Below, piece by piece: positions 1 to 5,336 of a DNA stretch of 12,950 bases. This DNA is from DATMGU01 sp035555315 (GTDB taxonomy: Bacteria; Pseudomonadota; Alphaproteobacteria; ATCC43930; CGMCC-115725). Both the position numbers and the translations under genes were made by a program. Position 1 is the first letter of the stretch. Every line of letters begins with the position of its first letter. The DNA lies in the NCBI GenBank assembly GCA_035555315.1, contig DATMGU010000028.1, forward strand, positions 1 through 12,950. Reading direction: 5' to 3'. The notes under the pieces are model-generated. The model saw only the letters and a program-made list of their open reading frames with translations, did no database searches and had not been told where the DNA came from.

Positions 1-222
1 CGAAACATGAACACGACGCGTATCGAGAGTCAAGGACCGTTGCAGGGCCGTCGAAGGTCGGCGGAGAACCCACCTACTCGACGCTTCATTCAGGAATACA
101 GGGATGAGGGCCTAGCGGGCCTGTTTATCATGCACCCGTGGCCCTCGGCGCTGGAACGTGGGAAGATCGCAAACGGAGCGGGACCCGTCCGTAGCCGGAC
201 GATCGCGGTCTTGGAACCCCTA
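1..222. other. Non-coding stretch with small inverted repeats; no gene recognised
   Basis: I see no credible gene here. Open frames exist on both strands, but their translations are arginine/proline-rich without recognisable motifs, as expected for GC-rich non-coding DNA. Small inverted repeats are visible: GAGGGCC at 106-112 with GGCCCTC at 140-146; CGTCCG at 186-191 with CGGACG at 196-201 (4-base loop); and CGGTCT at 206-211 with AGACCG at 225-230. The last of these overlaps the left arm of the element at 223-385, so the two pairings would compete. Short hairpins are common by chance at this GC content. Confidence 0.5.
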
Positions 223-385
223 AGAGACCGTTTGAGAATGCGGCGGCGGAGGGCCGGCGCGGGATTTTTCGGGTCGGGAAGGAGGTCGCGCGGCCACGAT
301 GCTGGGACATCGTGGCAAGCGGCTGACGCTCCCGGCGCGGAAAAGACCCGCTGGACCGACCCGACCGTGTTCTCAAACGGTCTCT
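223..385. repeat. 163-bp element bounded by perfect 16-bp inverted repeats (MITE-like or structured RNA)
   Basis: AGAGACCGTTTGAGAA at 223-238 is exactly repeated in inverse orientation at 370-385. Extending outward to 220 and 388 gives 19-bp arms with one mismatch. Nested inside are a second inverted repeat (CGGGTCGG 270-277 with CCGACCCG 356-363) and a third (CCACGATG 294-301 with CATCGTGG 308-315, 6-base loop), so the whole stretch could fold into a long interrupted stem. CCGGCGCGG occurs as a direct repeat at 254-262 and 332-340. No transposase lies inside. Terminal repeats starting with GAG/CTRAG and the small size fit a miniature transposable element; CCC flanks both ends of the extended form (217-219 and 389-391), too simple to count as a target duplication. 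A structured non-coding RNA, or a terminator for the gene ending at 385, are alternatives. Confidence 0.6.
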
Positions 386-676
386 CAGCCCGCGTCGACG
401 ACAAACATGCGGGCTTCCTGCGCCGCGTCGCGCTCAACCTTGATCGGCGCGTATTCCGATGACTGATAAAACGCCAGCGCGTCGGCCAGGGTCGCGAATT
501 CGAAGATGCCGGCCATGGGCAATGGCGCCACGTCCCCTTCCAGCATCTGGGCCACCGGCCCGAAGTGGAGGATGCGGCCTCCTGCTGCCTGTAGCGCCGC
601 CTGAAAGCGCGGCGCCAGTGCGGCTTGCCTGGCCGGATCTTTATATACGCAGATTGACGTGGACATAGGCCGTCAT
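385..676 (-). CDS. DUF1330 family protein, apparent one-base frameshift near the N-terminus
   Basis: The encoded small soluble protein resembles the DUF1330 family (dimeric alpha/beta-barrel fold, usually about 95 residues, function unknown): the stretch IFEFATLADALAFYQSSEY is a typical family core. The longest ATG-initiated frame starts at 666 (93 aa) but has no Shine-Dalgarno sequence and an odd N-terminus (MSTSICVYKDP). Ten bases upstream, ATG 676 is preceded by AGGGAG at 7-base spacing and reads MTAYVHVNLRI, a typical DUF1330 first strand, then hits TAA at 643-641. Removing one base around 641-646 joins it to KDPARQAALAPRF and restores a family-like protein. I therefore annotate from 676 and regard the gene as frameshifted, by mutation, sequencing error or, less likely, programmed shifting. 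The stop codon (387-385) touches the inverted-repeat element. The gene is divergent from the MarR regulator. The function is unknown. Confidence 0.7.
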
Positions 677-702
677 GGCGCGGCTCCCTAACAATGCTGC
701 AT

Positions 703-716
703 ATACACTATTGTAT
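703..716. promoter_or_regulatory. Candidate MarR-type operator palindrome
   Basis: ATACACTATTGTAT has perfect arms ATACA/TGTAT around a 4-base centre. It lies in the 66-bp gap between the divergent DUF1330 and marR-like starts, 26 bases before the regulator's ATG, where it would overlap core promoter elements. MarR proteins usually bind such AT-rich palindromes and repress themselves and the divergent gene. The binding itself is inferred. Confidence 0.45.
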
Positions 717-742
717 GAGTCCAAGCTTGTCGAGACCTGCAA

Positions 743-1228
743 ATGACAGAGGCTTCTGATCTCTATCGCCGCGTCGAAACCGAGTGCCCGGCCTTCCAGG
801 CCCGGGTCACCGCGCGGGCGCTCACGCGCTACTACAATGCCTGCTTTCGGCCCTTGGGGATCACCGCGGAACAGTTCAGCCTTCTGGTGGGGATTGGCGG
901 CAGCCACGAGCCAACGCTCGCGGAGCTGGCGGCGCGCGCCGGGGTCGACGCCACCACTCTCAGCCGCGGCGTAAAGAGCCTCGAGCGGAGGGATCTCGTG
1001 CGCAACCATGGGGGGCGGGGCCGAGCCGGTAAACGCCTGGTGCTTACCGACGGGGGCCGCCGGCTGATGGACGAGTCCATGGCCGCCTGGGAGCGCGCCC
1101 GGGTCCGGTTGGCTGAGGCTCTTGGCGAGGAGGCATCGCGTGTTGCGAGGAGTGTCATGTCCCAGCTCGCAGTCGCCGCGCAGGCTGCGGCCTCGGCTGT
1201 CTCACCACCCGATTCCTCAGGTACCTAG
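743..1228 (+). CDS. MarR family winged-helix transcriptional regulator
   Basis: This 161-residue protein has the usual MarR length and layout: an N-terminal dimerisation helix, then a winged helix-turn-helix at about residues 45-105. The helix-turn-helix covers LAELAARAGVDATTLSRGV, followed by KSLERRDLVRN and the wing with GKRLVLTDGGRRL, which matches the family closely. C-terminal helices (about 108-150) complete the dimer interface. The last dozen residues are Ser/Pro-rich and probably disordered. The ATG at 743 has only a weak upstream GAG. It is divergent from the DUF1330 gene with a palindrome between them, so auto-repression and control of that neighbour is the simplest model. MarR proteins often respond to small phenolic or oxidative ligands; nothing here identifies one. 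Confidence 0.9.
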   Translation: MTEASDLYRRVETECPAFQARVTARALTRYYNACFRPLGITAEQFSLLVGIGGSHEPTLAELAARAGVDATTLSRGVKSLERRDLVRNHGGRGRAGKRLVLTDGGRRLMDESMAAWERARVRLAEALGEEASRVARSVMSQLAVAAQAAASAVSPPDSSGT

Positions 1229-1289
1229 CTCGGGACACCCGCTACCCGATAGCACCGCATTGGCCGCCGCTGGTGTGTACCAGGAGCAC

Positions 1290-1860
1290 ATAAATATATA
1301 TTGTGTCCCCTTATTTTCCCAGCCTTGCAACATCTTCAAAACGGCATATCAACCTCGCAATTTTTGGGAGACTAACGACTGGAAAATATTTGAAGATATT
1401 TAAGGTTGTTCATCTATTTCTGATTTTATCTTTTCAAGATCTCCGAATCTTTTTATATATAGTTTTATTTTACACTGAAATATTACAAATGATCCAGCAG
1501 ATCCAAACGTCAAATCAGCCTCAAGATCACACTCTGTATCTACGAATTCCGACCAAGATGCCTGAGATTTATTCAATTTCGATTCCAGAATTTTACTTTT
1601 CGGATCAGAAATCAAATTATTGAAATAATTAATGACTTTATTTTTGCTTTCATCAAATGTTTTCATTTCGCATAAAGATTTTTCATATGTATTTAAATAA
1701 ATACTGTCGCAATCTGCCGCATGAGCAACAGAATTTGGCGACAAAAATGAAAAAATTAGCAGTATAATCATAAATATTTTTTCAAAACAAATCTATTTTC
1801 ATTCTTAATTGTACTTGAGAAAGGTGGGATCATCTGTTTCGTATTCCACTGAGATTGGAG
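1290..1860. other. AT-rich island of probable foreign origin
   Basis: Base composition changes abruptly: the DNA before about 1290 and after about 1900 is GC-rich like the rest of the window, while this block is dominated by A/T runs. It holds one convincing gene (the minus-strand LprI-like protein at 1400-1771). The stretches on either side (1290-1399 and 1772-1860) show no gene. A weak AT-only inverted repeat, AAATAT 1384-1389 with ATATTT 1396-1401, overlaps the gene's stop codon. No integrase, tRNA or clear flanking repeats were seen. A short inverted pair, GGGACAC at 1232-1238 and GTGTCCC at 1303-1309, lies near the left edge. Confidence 0.6.
1400..1771 (-). CDS. Small exported protein, LprI/DUF1311-like
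   Basis: The 123-residue product starts with a hydrophobic segment (MIILLIFSFLSPNSV) ending in AHA before ADC, a good signal-peptidase I site near residue 18, so it is probably periplasmic. The mature part carries a LprI-like pattern (Pfam DUF1311): an early Cys, TYEKSLCEMKTFDES, a helix with FNNL, then KLNKSQASWSEFVDTECDLEA and a final FQCKIKLYIKRFGDLEKI. Family members include the mycobacterial lysozyme inhibitor LprI, but most are uncharacterised. Four cysteines in the mature region could form two disulfides. Codons are strongly AT-rich, unlike the neighbours, suggesting transfer. The ATG has no Shine-Dalgarno and gives a signal peptide without a positive N-terminus. An in-frame upstream extension from an ATT codon would add a lysine (EKIF before M), so the true start is uncertain. 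Confidence 0.7.
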   Translation of the reverse strand: MIILLIFSFLSPNSVAHAADCDSIYLNTYEKSLCEMKTFDESKNKVINYFNNLISDPKSKILESKLNKSQASWSEFVDTECDLEADLTFGSAGSFVIFQCKIKLYIKRFGDLEKIKSEIDEQP

Positions 1861-1919
1861 ACGGCATACCATCCAGGAAACTACAGCTATGCATAAGGCC
1901 ACCATCGTCTCTGGCTTGT

Positions 1920-2138
1920 TCATTGTCCGGCCCCTAACTTCTCTCCGCGCACAATCTCGACCGTGCGGCCGGTGGGCGTGTTCTTGTGCATGTGGAAGGT
2001 GGTCTCGGCGAACACCGCCTTCGCGAGATCCGCCACCACAGCATCCGAATTCGCCATCGGTGCGAACACATTAATCAGCCAGAGCCGATCGCCGCTGTTC
2101 CAATCCTTCGGTGCCAGGCGCGGATTGGGTTCCTGCAG
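1920..2138 (-). pseudogene. 3' remnant of an HlyC/RtxC-type toxin-activating lysine acyltransferase
   Basis: The minus-strand frame ending at TGA 1922-1920 encodes, from 2138, LQEPNPRLAPKDWNSGDRLW, then LINVFAPMANSDAVVADLAK and a tail ending RTVEIVRGEKLGAGQ. This matches the C-terminal half of the HlyC family: the DWxSGDxxW motif, the following I-x-x-x-APF-like strand, and the late basic strand ending in a G-rich tail. These enzymes transfer fatty acyl groups from acyl-ACP to lysines of RTX toxins in the cytoplasm. The N-terminal half with the catalytic histidine is absent, and the position of the family's catalytic aspartate (FIDWIAP in HlyC) reads Asn (LINVFAP). The frame remains open to 2345, but the upstream translation does not resemble the family and lacks an ATG. 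No RTX toxin gene is nearby. I consider it a decayed fragment beside the AT-rich island. Confidence 0.65.
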
Positions 2139-2621
2139 CCGTAGAAAAGTCGGGGAAAATCGGGGACCCCGCGTTCCAGACTTGAGTGCAGCAGGCGATG
2201 GAGGGAATGTGAGGACCTGAGAGGTGCGCTCACCGAACAGGATGCGGCGGTATTCCGACTCGGGTCTCGTTCCCGCCTCGAAAAATTCGATGCGCTCAAA
2301 TCCACACCTTACACCTCGGCGAATGACGGTTCCGACGACGCAACCTTAACGGGATATATCGATCGGGAAAGGTCTATCTTCGCCGCGTTTCGATGGACGG
2401 TGTGGAAGTCACGGGCTGGCATGACGGCATCGGCCTGCCGCCGCCCCCGTCGCCCGGCTCGGCATGGCGGGCGCGTTGCGGCGCCGTGGATGAGGTGCTA
2501 GGAGTCCAAGCTACAAGCTTGCCGGATCGGCCTCCATCGGGATCGACCGGTGCAAGTTGGCGAAGCGCCCTTCCATCGGGAAGCGTGGCGCGATGCGAGG
2601 CTTCGGAAGACGCACCAATCG
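2139..2621. other. Unassigned stretch upstream of pgsA
   Basis: I recognise no gene here. The acyltransferase frame continues open on the minus strand to 2345 and includes a protein-like segment (GFERIEFFEAGTRPESEYRR, about 2294-2235) that I cannot assign. It may be the remnant of another gene fused by decay. From about 2374 to 2621 both strands have open frames, but the translations are Arg/Pro-rich and look like shadows. CCATCGGGA occurs twice (2533-2541 and 2573-2581), the second copy forming a small hairpin (CTTCC 2570-2574, GGAAG 2579-2583). The promoter of the pgsA operon should be in this stretch, but no clear -35/-10 pair was visible. Confidence 0.45.
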
Positions 2622-3236
2622 ATGCTGACCACACTGCCCAATATGCTGACGCTGTCGCGCATCGCGGTGATCCCGCTGGTGGTCGCCTCCTTCTATCTGC
2701 CTGGTCTCTGGGCGCCTTGGGTCGCCTGCGGATTGTTCTCCGCGGCCGGCGTGACGGATTGGCTGGACGGCCATTTCGCGCGGCGCTGGAAGCAGCAATC
2801 GGCACTCGGCCGATTTCTCGATCCGATCGCGGACAAGCTGCTGGTGGCCGAGACCCTTTTGATGTTGGTCGCATTCGAGCGGCTGGTCGGCGCCGCCCTG
2901 TTTCCGACGCTGGTGATCCTCGGCCGCGAGATCCTGGTCTCGGGCCTGCGCGAATATCTGGCGGGCCTGCGCGTCGGGCTGCCGGTCAGCCGCCTCGCCA
3001 AATGGAAGACCGGCATCCAGATGGTCGCCATCGGCACCCTGCTGGTCGGCGATGCCGGCCCGGATTGGATTCCGGTCGTGGCCCTGGGAGAGATGCTGCT
3101 CTGGCTCGCGGCCTTGCTGACGCTGGTGACCGGCTATGACTACCTGCGCGCCGGCCTCAAGCATATGACCACCGAGGATAGCCCACAGGCGATGGACCCC
3201 GCCGAAACGCCGAAGGCGCTGGGCGAGCCGGGTTAG
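2622..3236 (+). CDS. pgsA: CDP-diacylglycerol-glycerol-3-phosphate 3-phosphatidyltransferase
   Basis: PgsA makes phosphatidylglycerol phosphate from CDP-diacylglycerol and glycerol 3-phosphate in the inner membrane, the committed step to phosphatidylglycerol and cardiolipin. The 204-residue product carries the CDP-alcohol phosphotransferase signature D46-x2-D49-G50-x2-A53-R54-x8-G63-x3-D67-x3-D71, whose aspartates bind the metal ions. It starts with the typical LPNMLTLSRI helix, and several hydrophobic segments span the membrane. The frame is open further upstream to an ATG at 2550, but ATG 2622 gives the family N-terminus and follows GGAAG at 2605-2609. The 20-odd C-terminal residues after the last helix are hydrophilic and longer than in E. 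coli PgsA (182 aa). mobB follows after 12 bases, so it probably heads the operon. In many alphaproteobacteria uvrC precedes pgsA; no uvrC end is seen here. Confidence 0.93.
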   Translation: MLTTLPNMLTLSRIAVIPLVVASFYLPGLWAPWVACGLFSAAGVTDWLDGHFARRWKQQSALGRFLDPIADKLLVAETLLMLVAFERLVGAALFPTLVILGREILVSGLREYLAGLRVGLPVSRLAKWKTGIQMVAIGTLLVGDAGPDWIPVVALGEMLLWLAALLTLVTGYDYLRAGLKHMTTEDSPQAMDPAETPKALGEPG

Positions 3237-3248
3237 GCAGGATTCTTG

Positions 3249-3761
3249 ATGCAGTCCTTTGGTCTCGCCGGGTGGAGCGGTAGCGGCAAGACCACGCTGC
3301 TGAGACGGCTCATCCCGGCGCTGATCGCCCGCGGCGTCACCGTCTCGACGGTGAAACACGCGCATCACGCCTTCGACATCGATCAGCCGGGCAAGGACAG
3401 CTACCACCATCGCGAAGCCGGCGCCGTCGAGGTGCTGGTCGGCTCGGTCAACCGCTGGGCGCTGATGCATGAACTTCGCGGCCAGCCCGAACCGGGGCTG
3501 GACGAGCTGTTGAGCCGGATGAGCCCGGTCGACCTCGTGCTGATCGAAGGCTTCAAGCGGCACAGCCATCCCAAGCTCGAAGTACATCGCATGGAGCTGG
3601 GCAAGCCTTTGCTCTGCCCGGAGGACCCAGACATCATCGCGGTCGCGACGGATGGCCCGATCGATGCCGTCGGCCCGGACCGGACAATCCTGCCGATACT
3701 GCCGCTGGACGACGCGCCGGCGATCGCCGCGTTCATCGCCGGCCGGCTCGGGTTAAACTGA
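3249..3761 (+). CDS. mobB: Molybdopterin-guanine dinucleotide biosynthesis adaptor protein MobB
   Basis: MobB is a GTP-binding P-loop protein that assists MobA in attaching GMP to molybdopterin for bis-MGD enzymes. The 170-residue product begins with the Walker A motif GWSGSGKTT (residues about 7-15). It then has the conserved TVKHAHHAFDID segment with DSYHHREAGA, and the later VLIEGFK motif near residue 100, all typical of MobB. ATG 3249 is chosen over the adjacent TTG 3246 because AGGA at 3239-3242 lies 6 bases upstream. It sits 12 bases after pgsA, in line with cotranscription. Its TGA (3759-3761) overlaps an ATG that opens the first of three mini-ORFs leading to moeA. No mobA is present in the window, so the partner must be elsewhere. 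Confidence is high. Confidence 0.93.
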   Translation: MQSFGLAGWSGSGKTTLLRRLIPALIARGVTVSTVKHAHHAFDIDQPGKDSYHHREAGAVEVLVGSVNRWALMHELRGQPEPGLDELLSRMSPVDLVLIEGFKRHSHPKLEVHRMELGKPLLCPEDPDIIAVATDGPIDAVGPDRTILPILPLDDAPAIAAFIAGRLGLN

Positions 3762-3812
3762 TGCTGGCCCCCGGCCAATGATGGGGATCGGCTAATGGTG
3801 GAGATCGGCTGA
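3761..3812 (+). other. Chain of three mini-ORFs linking mobB to moeA
   Basis: Three tiny ORFs bridge the gap with overlapping stops and starts. The first is ATG 3761 (overlapping the mobB TGA), reading MLAPGQ and ending at TGA 3779-3781. The second is ATG 3778, reading MMGIG and ending at TAA 3793-3795. The third is ATG 3795, reading MVEIG and ending at TGA 3810-3812, where the moeA ATG begins. Each start lies within the preceding stop region, so a ribosome could terminate and reinitiate along the chain. Translation of these peptides is inferred; the overlaps are seen directly. Confidence 0.45.
3777..3810 (+). repeat. 17-bp imperfect tandem duplication carrying a ribosome-binding site and start
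   Basis: AATGATGGGGATCGGCT (3777-3793) is followed directly by AATGGTGGAGATCGGCT (3794-3810), identical at 15 of 17 positions. Each copy has a purine-rich Shine-Dalgarno-like run (GGGG 3783-3786, GGAG 3800-3803) 8 bases before the next ATG (3795 and 3812). The second copy supplies the moeA ribosome-binding site. It looks like a duplicated initiation module. Confidence 0.7.
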
Positions 3813-5068
3813 TGGCACAGCTCGCCGATGACTGCTTCGCATTCGGCGGCGCGCTGATGAGCGCCGACGCGGCGCTGGCCTTGCTGACCGAGCGCGTCGT
3901 CACCCTGCCGGATGCGGAGACGATCAGCCTGCGCGGCGCCGTCGGCCGCGTCTTGGCCGAGGATGTGGTGGCGGGTTTTTCGGTGCCGCCGCATGACAAT
4001 TCCGCGGTCGACGGCTATGCGGTCCGCCACGCCGATCTCGATCCGCTGGCCCCCACCCGGCTGCCGGTGGTGGGCCGTGCCGCCGCGGGTCATCCCTTGG
4101 ATGGACCGGTGGCACCCGGCACCGCCCTGCGCATCTTCACCGGCGCGCCGATGCCGGTGGGCACCGATACGGTGATGATGCAGGAGGATTGTCGCCTGGA
4201 GGGCGATCACGTCAGCATCAGTCCCGGCATCAAGCCGGGCGCCAACCGGCGACGGGCGGGCGAGGACATCGCCGCGGGGGCTACCGTGCTCGCCCGCGGC
4301 ATCCGGCTGCGCGCCCAGGAGATCGGCGTCGCCGCCTCGCTGGGCCGGACCGGGCTGTCGGTCTATCGCCCCCTGCGCGTCGCCGTGCTGTCGACCGGCG
4401 ACGAATTGCGCGAGCCCGGCACGGTTTTGCCGGCAGGCGCCATCTACGATTCCAACCGCCACGCGCTGATGGCGCTGCTCGACGGGCTGGGCCTCGCCAC
4501 GACCGATCTCGGCATCCAGCCGGATCAACCCGCGGCGTTGCGCCGGGTACTGGCCGATGCCGCGGCGAGCCATGATGTGGTGATGAGTTCGGGCGGCATG
4601 TCGACCGGCGAGGAAGATCATGTGAAGGCTGCCCTGGTGGCTCTGGGCAGCCTGCATTTCTGGCGGCTGGCGATCAAGCCGGGGCGGCCGGTGGCGCTGG
4701 GCCAGATCGGCCGCGTGCCGTTCCTCGGCCTGCCCGGCAACCCGGTGGCGGCGATGGTGACCTTCCTGACGCTGGCCCGCCCGCTGCTGCTGCGGCTGCA
4801 GGGAGCGTCGCATATCCATCCAAACCTGTTTCGGGTACGCGCGGATTTCGACTACCGGAAAAAGCCCGGACGGCGCGAATATGTCCGTGCGACCATCGCC
4901 CGGGATGCATCCGGACAACCGGTCGCCGCGAGACATCCGAAGGACGGCGCCGGCATTCTGACCTCGATGGCCGAAAGCCAGGGTCTCGTGGTGCTGGATG
5001 AACAGCTTACCTCGCTTGAACGGGGCGGCTTGGTGGACTACCTGCCCTTTACCGAGGTGATGCCATGA
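3812..5068 (+). CDS. moeA: Molybdopterin molybdenumtransferase MoeA
   Basis: MoeA inserts molybdate into adenylylated molybdopterin in the cytoplasm, giving molybdenum cofactor. The 418-residue product has the normal family length. It begins MAQLADDCFAFGG and carries the motifs PPHDNSAVDGYAV (about 59-71), TGAPMPVGTDTVMMQED, RRAGEDI, LSTGDEL, YDSNRHALMALL, SSGGMSTGEEDHVK, KPGRPVALGQ and FLGLPGNPVAAMVTF. These cover the MoeA N-terminal domains, the MogA-like substrate-binding domain (roughly 180-325) and the C-terminal beta domain. The start at 3812 fits the family N-terminus and has GGAG 8 bases upstream; a later ATG (3857) would cut conserved residues. Its TGA (5066-5068) overlaps an ATG of a five-codon mini-ORF leading into moaD. 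It is clearly functional and in operon with moaD/moaE. E. coli-type mogA, needed for the adenylylation step, is not in the window. Confidence 0.96.
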   Translation: MAQLADDCFAFGGALMSADAALALLTERVVTLPDAETISLRGAVGRVLAEDVVAGFSVPPHDNSAVDGYAVRHADLDPLAPTRLPVVGRAAAGHPLDGPVAPGTALRIFTGAPMPVGTDTVMMQEDCRLEGDHVSISPGIKPGANRRRAGEDIAAGATVLARGIRLRAQEIGVAASLGRTGLSVYRPLRVAVLSTGDELREPGTVLPAGAIYDSNRHALMALLDGLGLATTDLGIQPDQPAALRRVLADAAASHDVVMSSGGMSTGEEDHVKAALVALGSLHFWRLAIKPGRPVALGQIGRVPFLGLPGNPVAAMVTFLTLARPLLLRLQGASHIHPNLFRVRADFDYRKKPGRREYVRATIARDASGQPVAARHPKDGAGILTSMAESQGLVVLDEQLTSLERGGLVDYLPFTEVMP

Positions 5069-5082
5069 AGGTCCTGCCGTGA
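5065..5082 (+). other. Five-codon mini-ORF bridging moeA and moaD
   Basis: ATG 5065 overlaps the moeA stop (ATGA), reads MKVLP and ends at TGA 5080-5082, which overlaps the GTG start of moaD (GTGA). This repeats the layout between mobB and moeA. AAGG within it (5068-5071) also serves as the likely moaD Shine-Dalgarno, so the mini-ORF may be a by-product of a compact junction rather than a translated peptide. Confidence 0.35.
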
Positions 5083-5330
5083 AACTCCTGTATTTCGCCT
5101 GGTTGCGCACCCGCATCGGCCTCGCCGAGGAACGGGTCGAGCCGCCGCCCGGGGTCGGCACCGTCGGTCAACTGCTCGACTGGTTGCGCAGCCGCGGCCC
5201 CGGTTTCGCCGCGGCCCTGGCGGATCTGTCGGTGGTGCGTGTCGCGGTCAACCAGGACTATGTCGATGTCGATCACCCGGTCTCGGCCGGTGACGAGATC
5301 GCCCTGTTTCCGCCCGTCACCGGCGGCTGA
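5079..5330 (+). CDS. moaD: Molybdopterin synthase sulfur carrier subunit MoaD
   Basis: MoaD is the small ubiquitin-fold subunit of molybdopterin synthase. Its C-terminal glycine is adenylylated and thiocarboxylated, then donates sulfur to cyclic pyranopterin monophosphate. The 83-residue product has the expected size, begins KLLYFAWLRTRIG like the family, has the NQDYVD strand, and ends ...GDEIALFPPVTGG, with the diagnostic Gly-Gly terminus. The start is a GTG at 5079 with AAGG 7 bases upstream; no ATG gives the right N-terminus. The gap to moaE is 6 bases, so the two subunits are made together. The activating enzyme (MoeB/ThiF type) is not in the window. Confidence 0.95.
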   Translation: MKLLYFAWLRTRIGLAEERVEPPPGVGTVGQLLDWLRSRGPGFAAALADLSVVRVAVNQDYVDVDHPVSAGDEIALFPPVTGG

Positions 5331-5336
5331 CCCGGC

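Noticed and set aside
1..222. Possible tRNA, tmRNA, 6S or RNase P RNA at the left edge
   Set aside because: None of the conserved signature sequences of these RNAs could be found by eye.
294..315. CCACGATG/CATCGTGG hairpin as a stand-alone intrinsic terminator
   Set aside because: No T-run follows on either strand; it is better described as part of the larger inverted-repeat element.
7..462. Open frames of about 80-150 codons on both strands at the left edge
   Set aside because: Arg/Pro-rich translations without motifs, no good ribosome sites, and they run across the inverted-repeat element and into the DUF1330 gene.
641..1009. Minus-strand frame of 122 codons opposite the marR-like gene
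   Set aside because: Mostly the antisense of the MarR coding region; only its last 11 codons (MTAYVHVNLRI) matter, as the displaced start of the DUF1330 gene.
1384..1401. AT inverted repeat AAATAT/ATATTT at the end of the LprI-like gene as a terminator
   Set aside because: The stem is A/T only with six pairs and the following T-run is short; such repeats are expected by chance in this AT-rich stretch.
2550..2621. Upstream pgsA start at ATG 2550
   Set aside because: The added 24 residues are not family-like, and ATG 2622 restores the typical LPNMLTLSRI N-terminus.
2393..3139. Long plus-strand frame of 248 codons overlapping pgsA
   Set aside because: Out of frame with the clearly conserved PgsA protein and Arg/Gly/Pro-rich; a shadow of GC-rich coding DNA.
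3401..5161. 586-codon minus-strand frame opposite mobB/moeA
   Set aside because: Antisense of two conserved genes, rich in His/Gln/Arg with no motif; a typical shadow in high-GC DNA.
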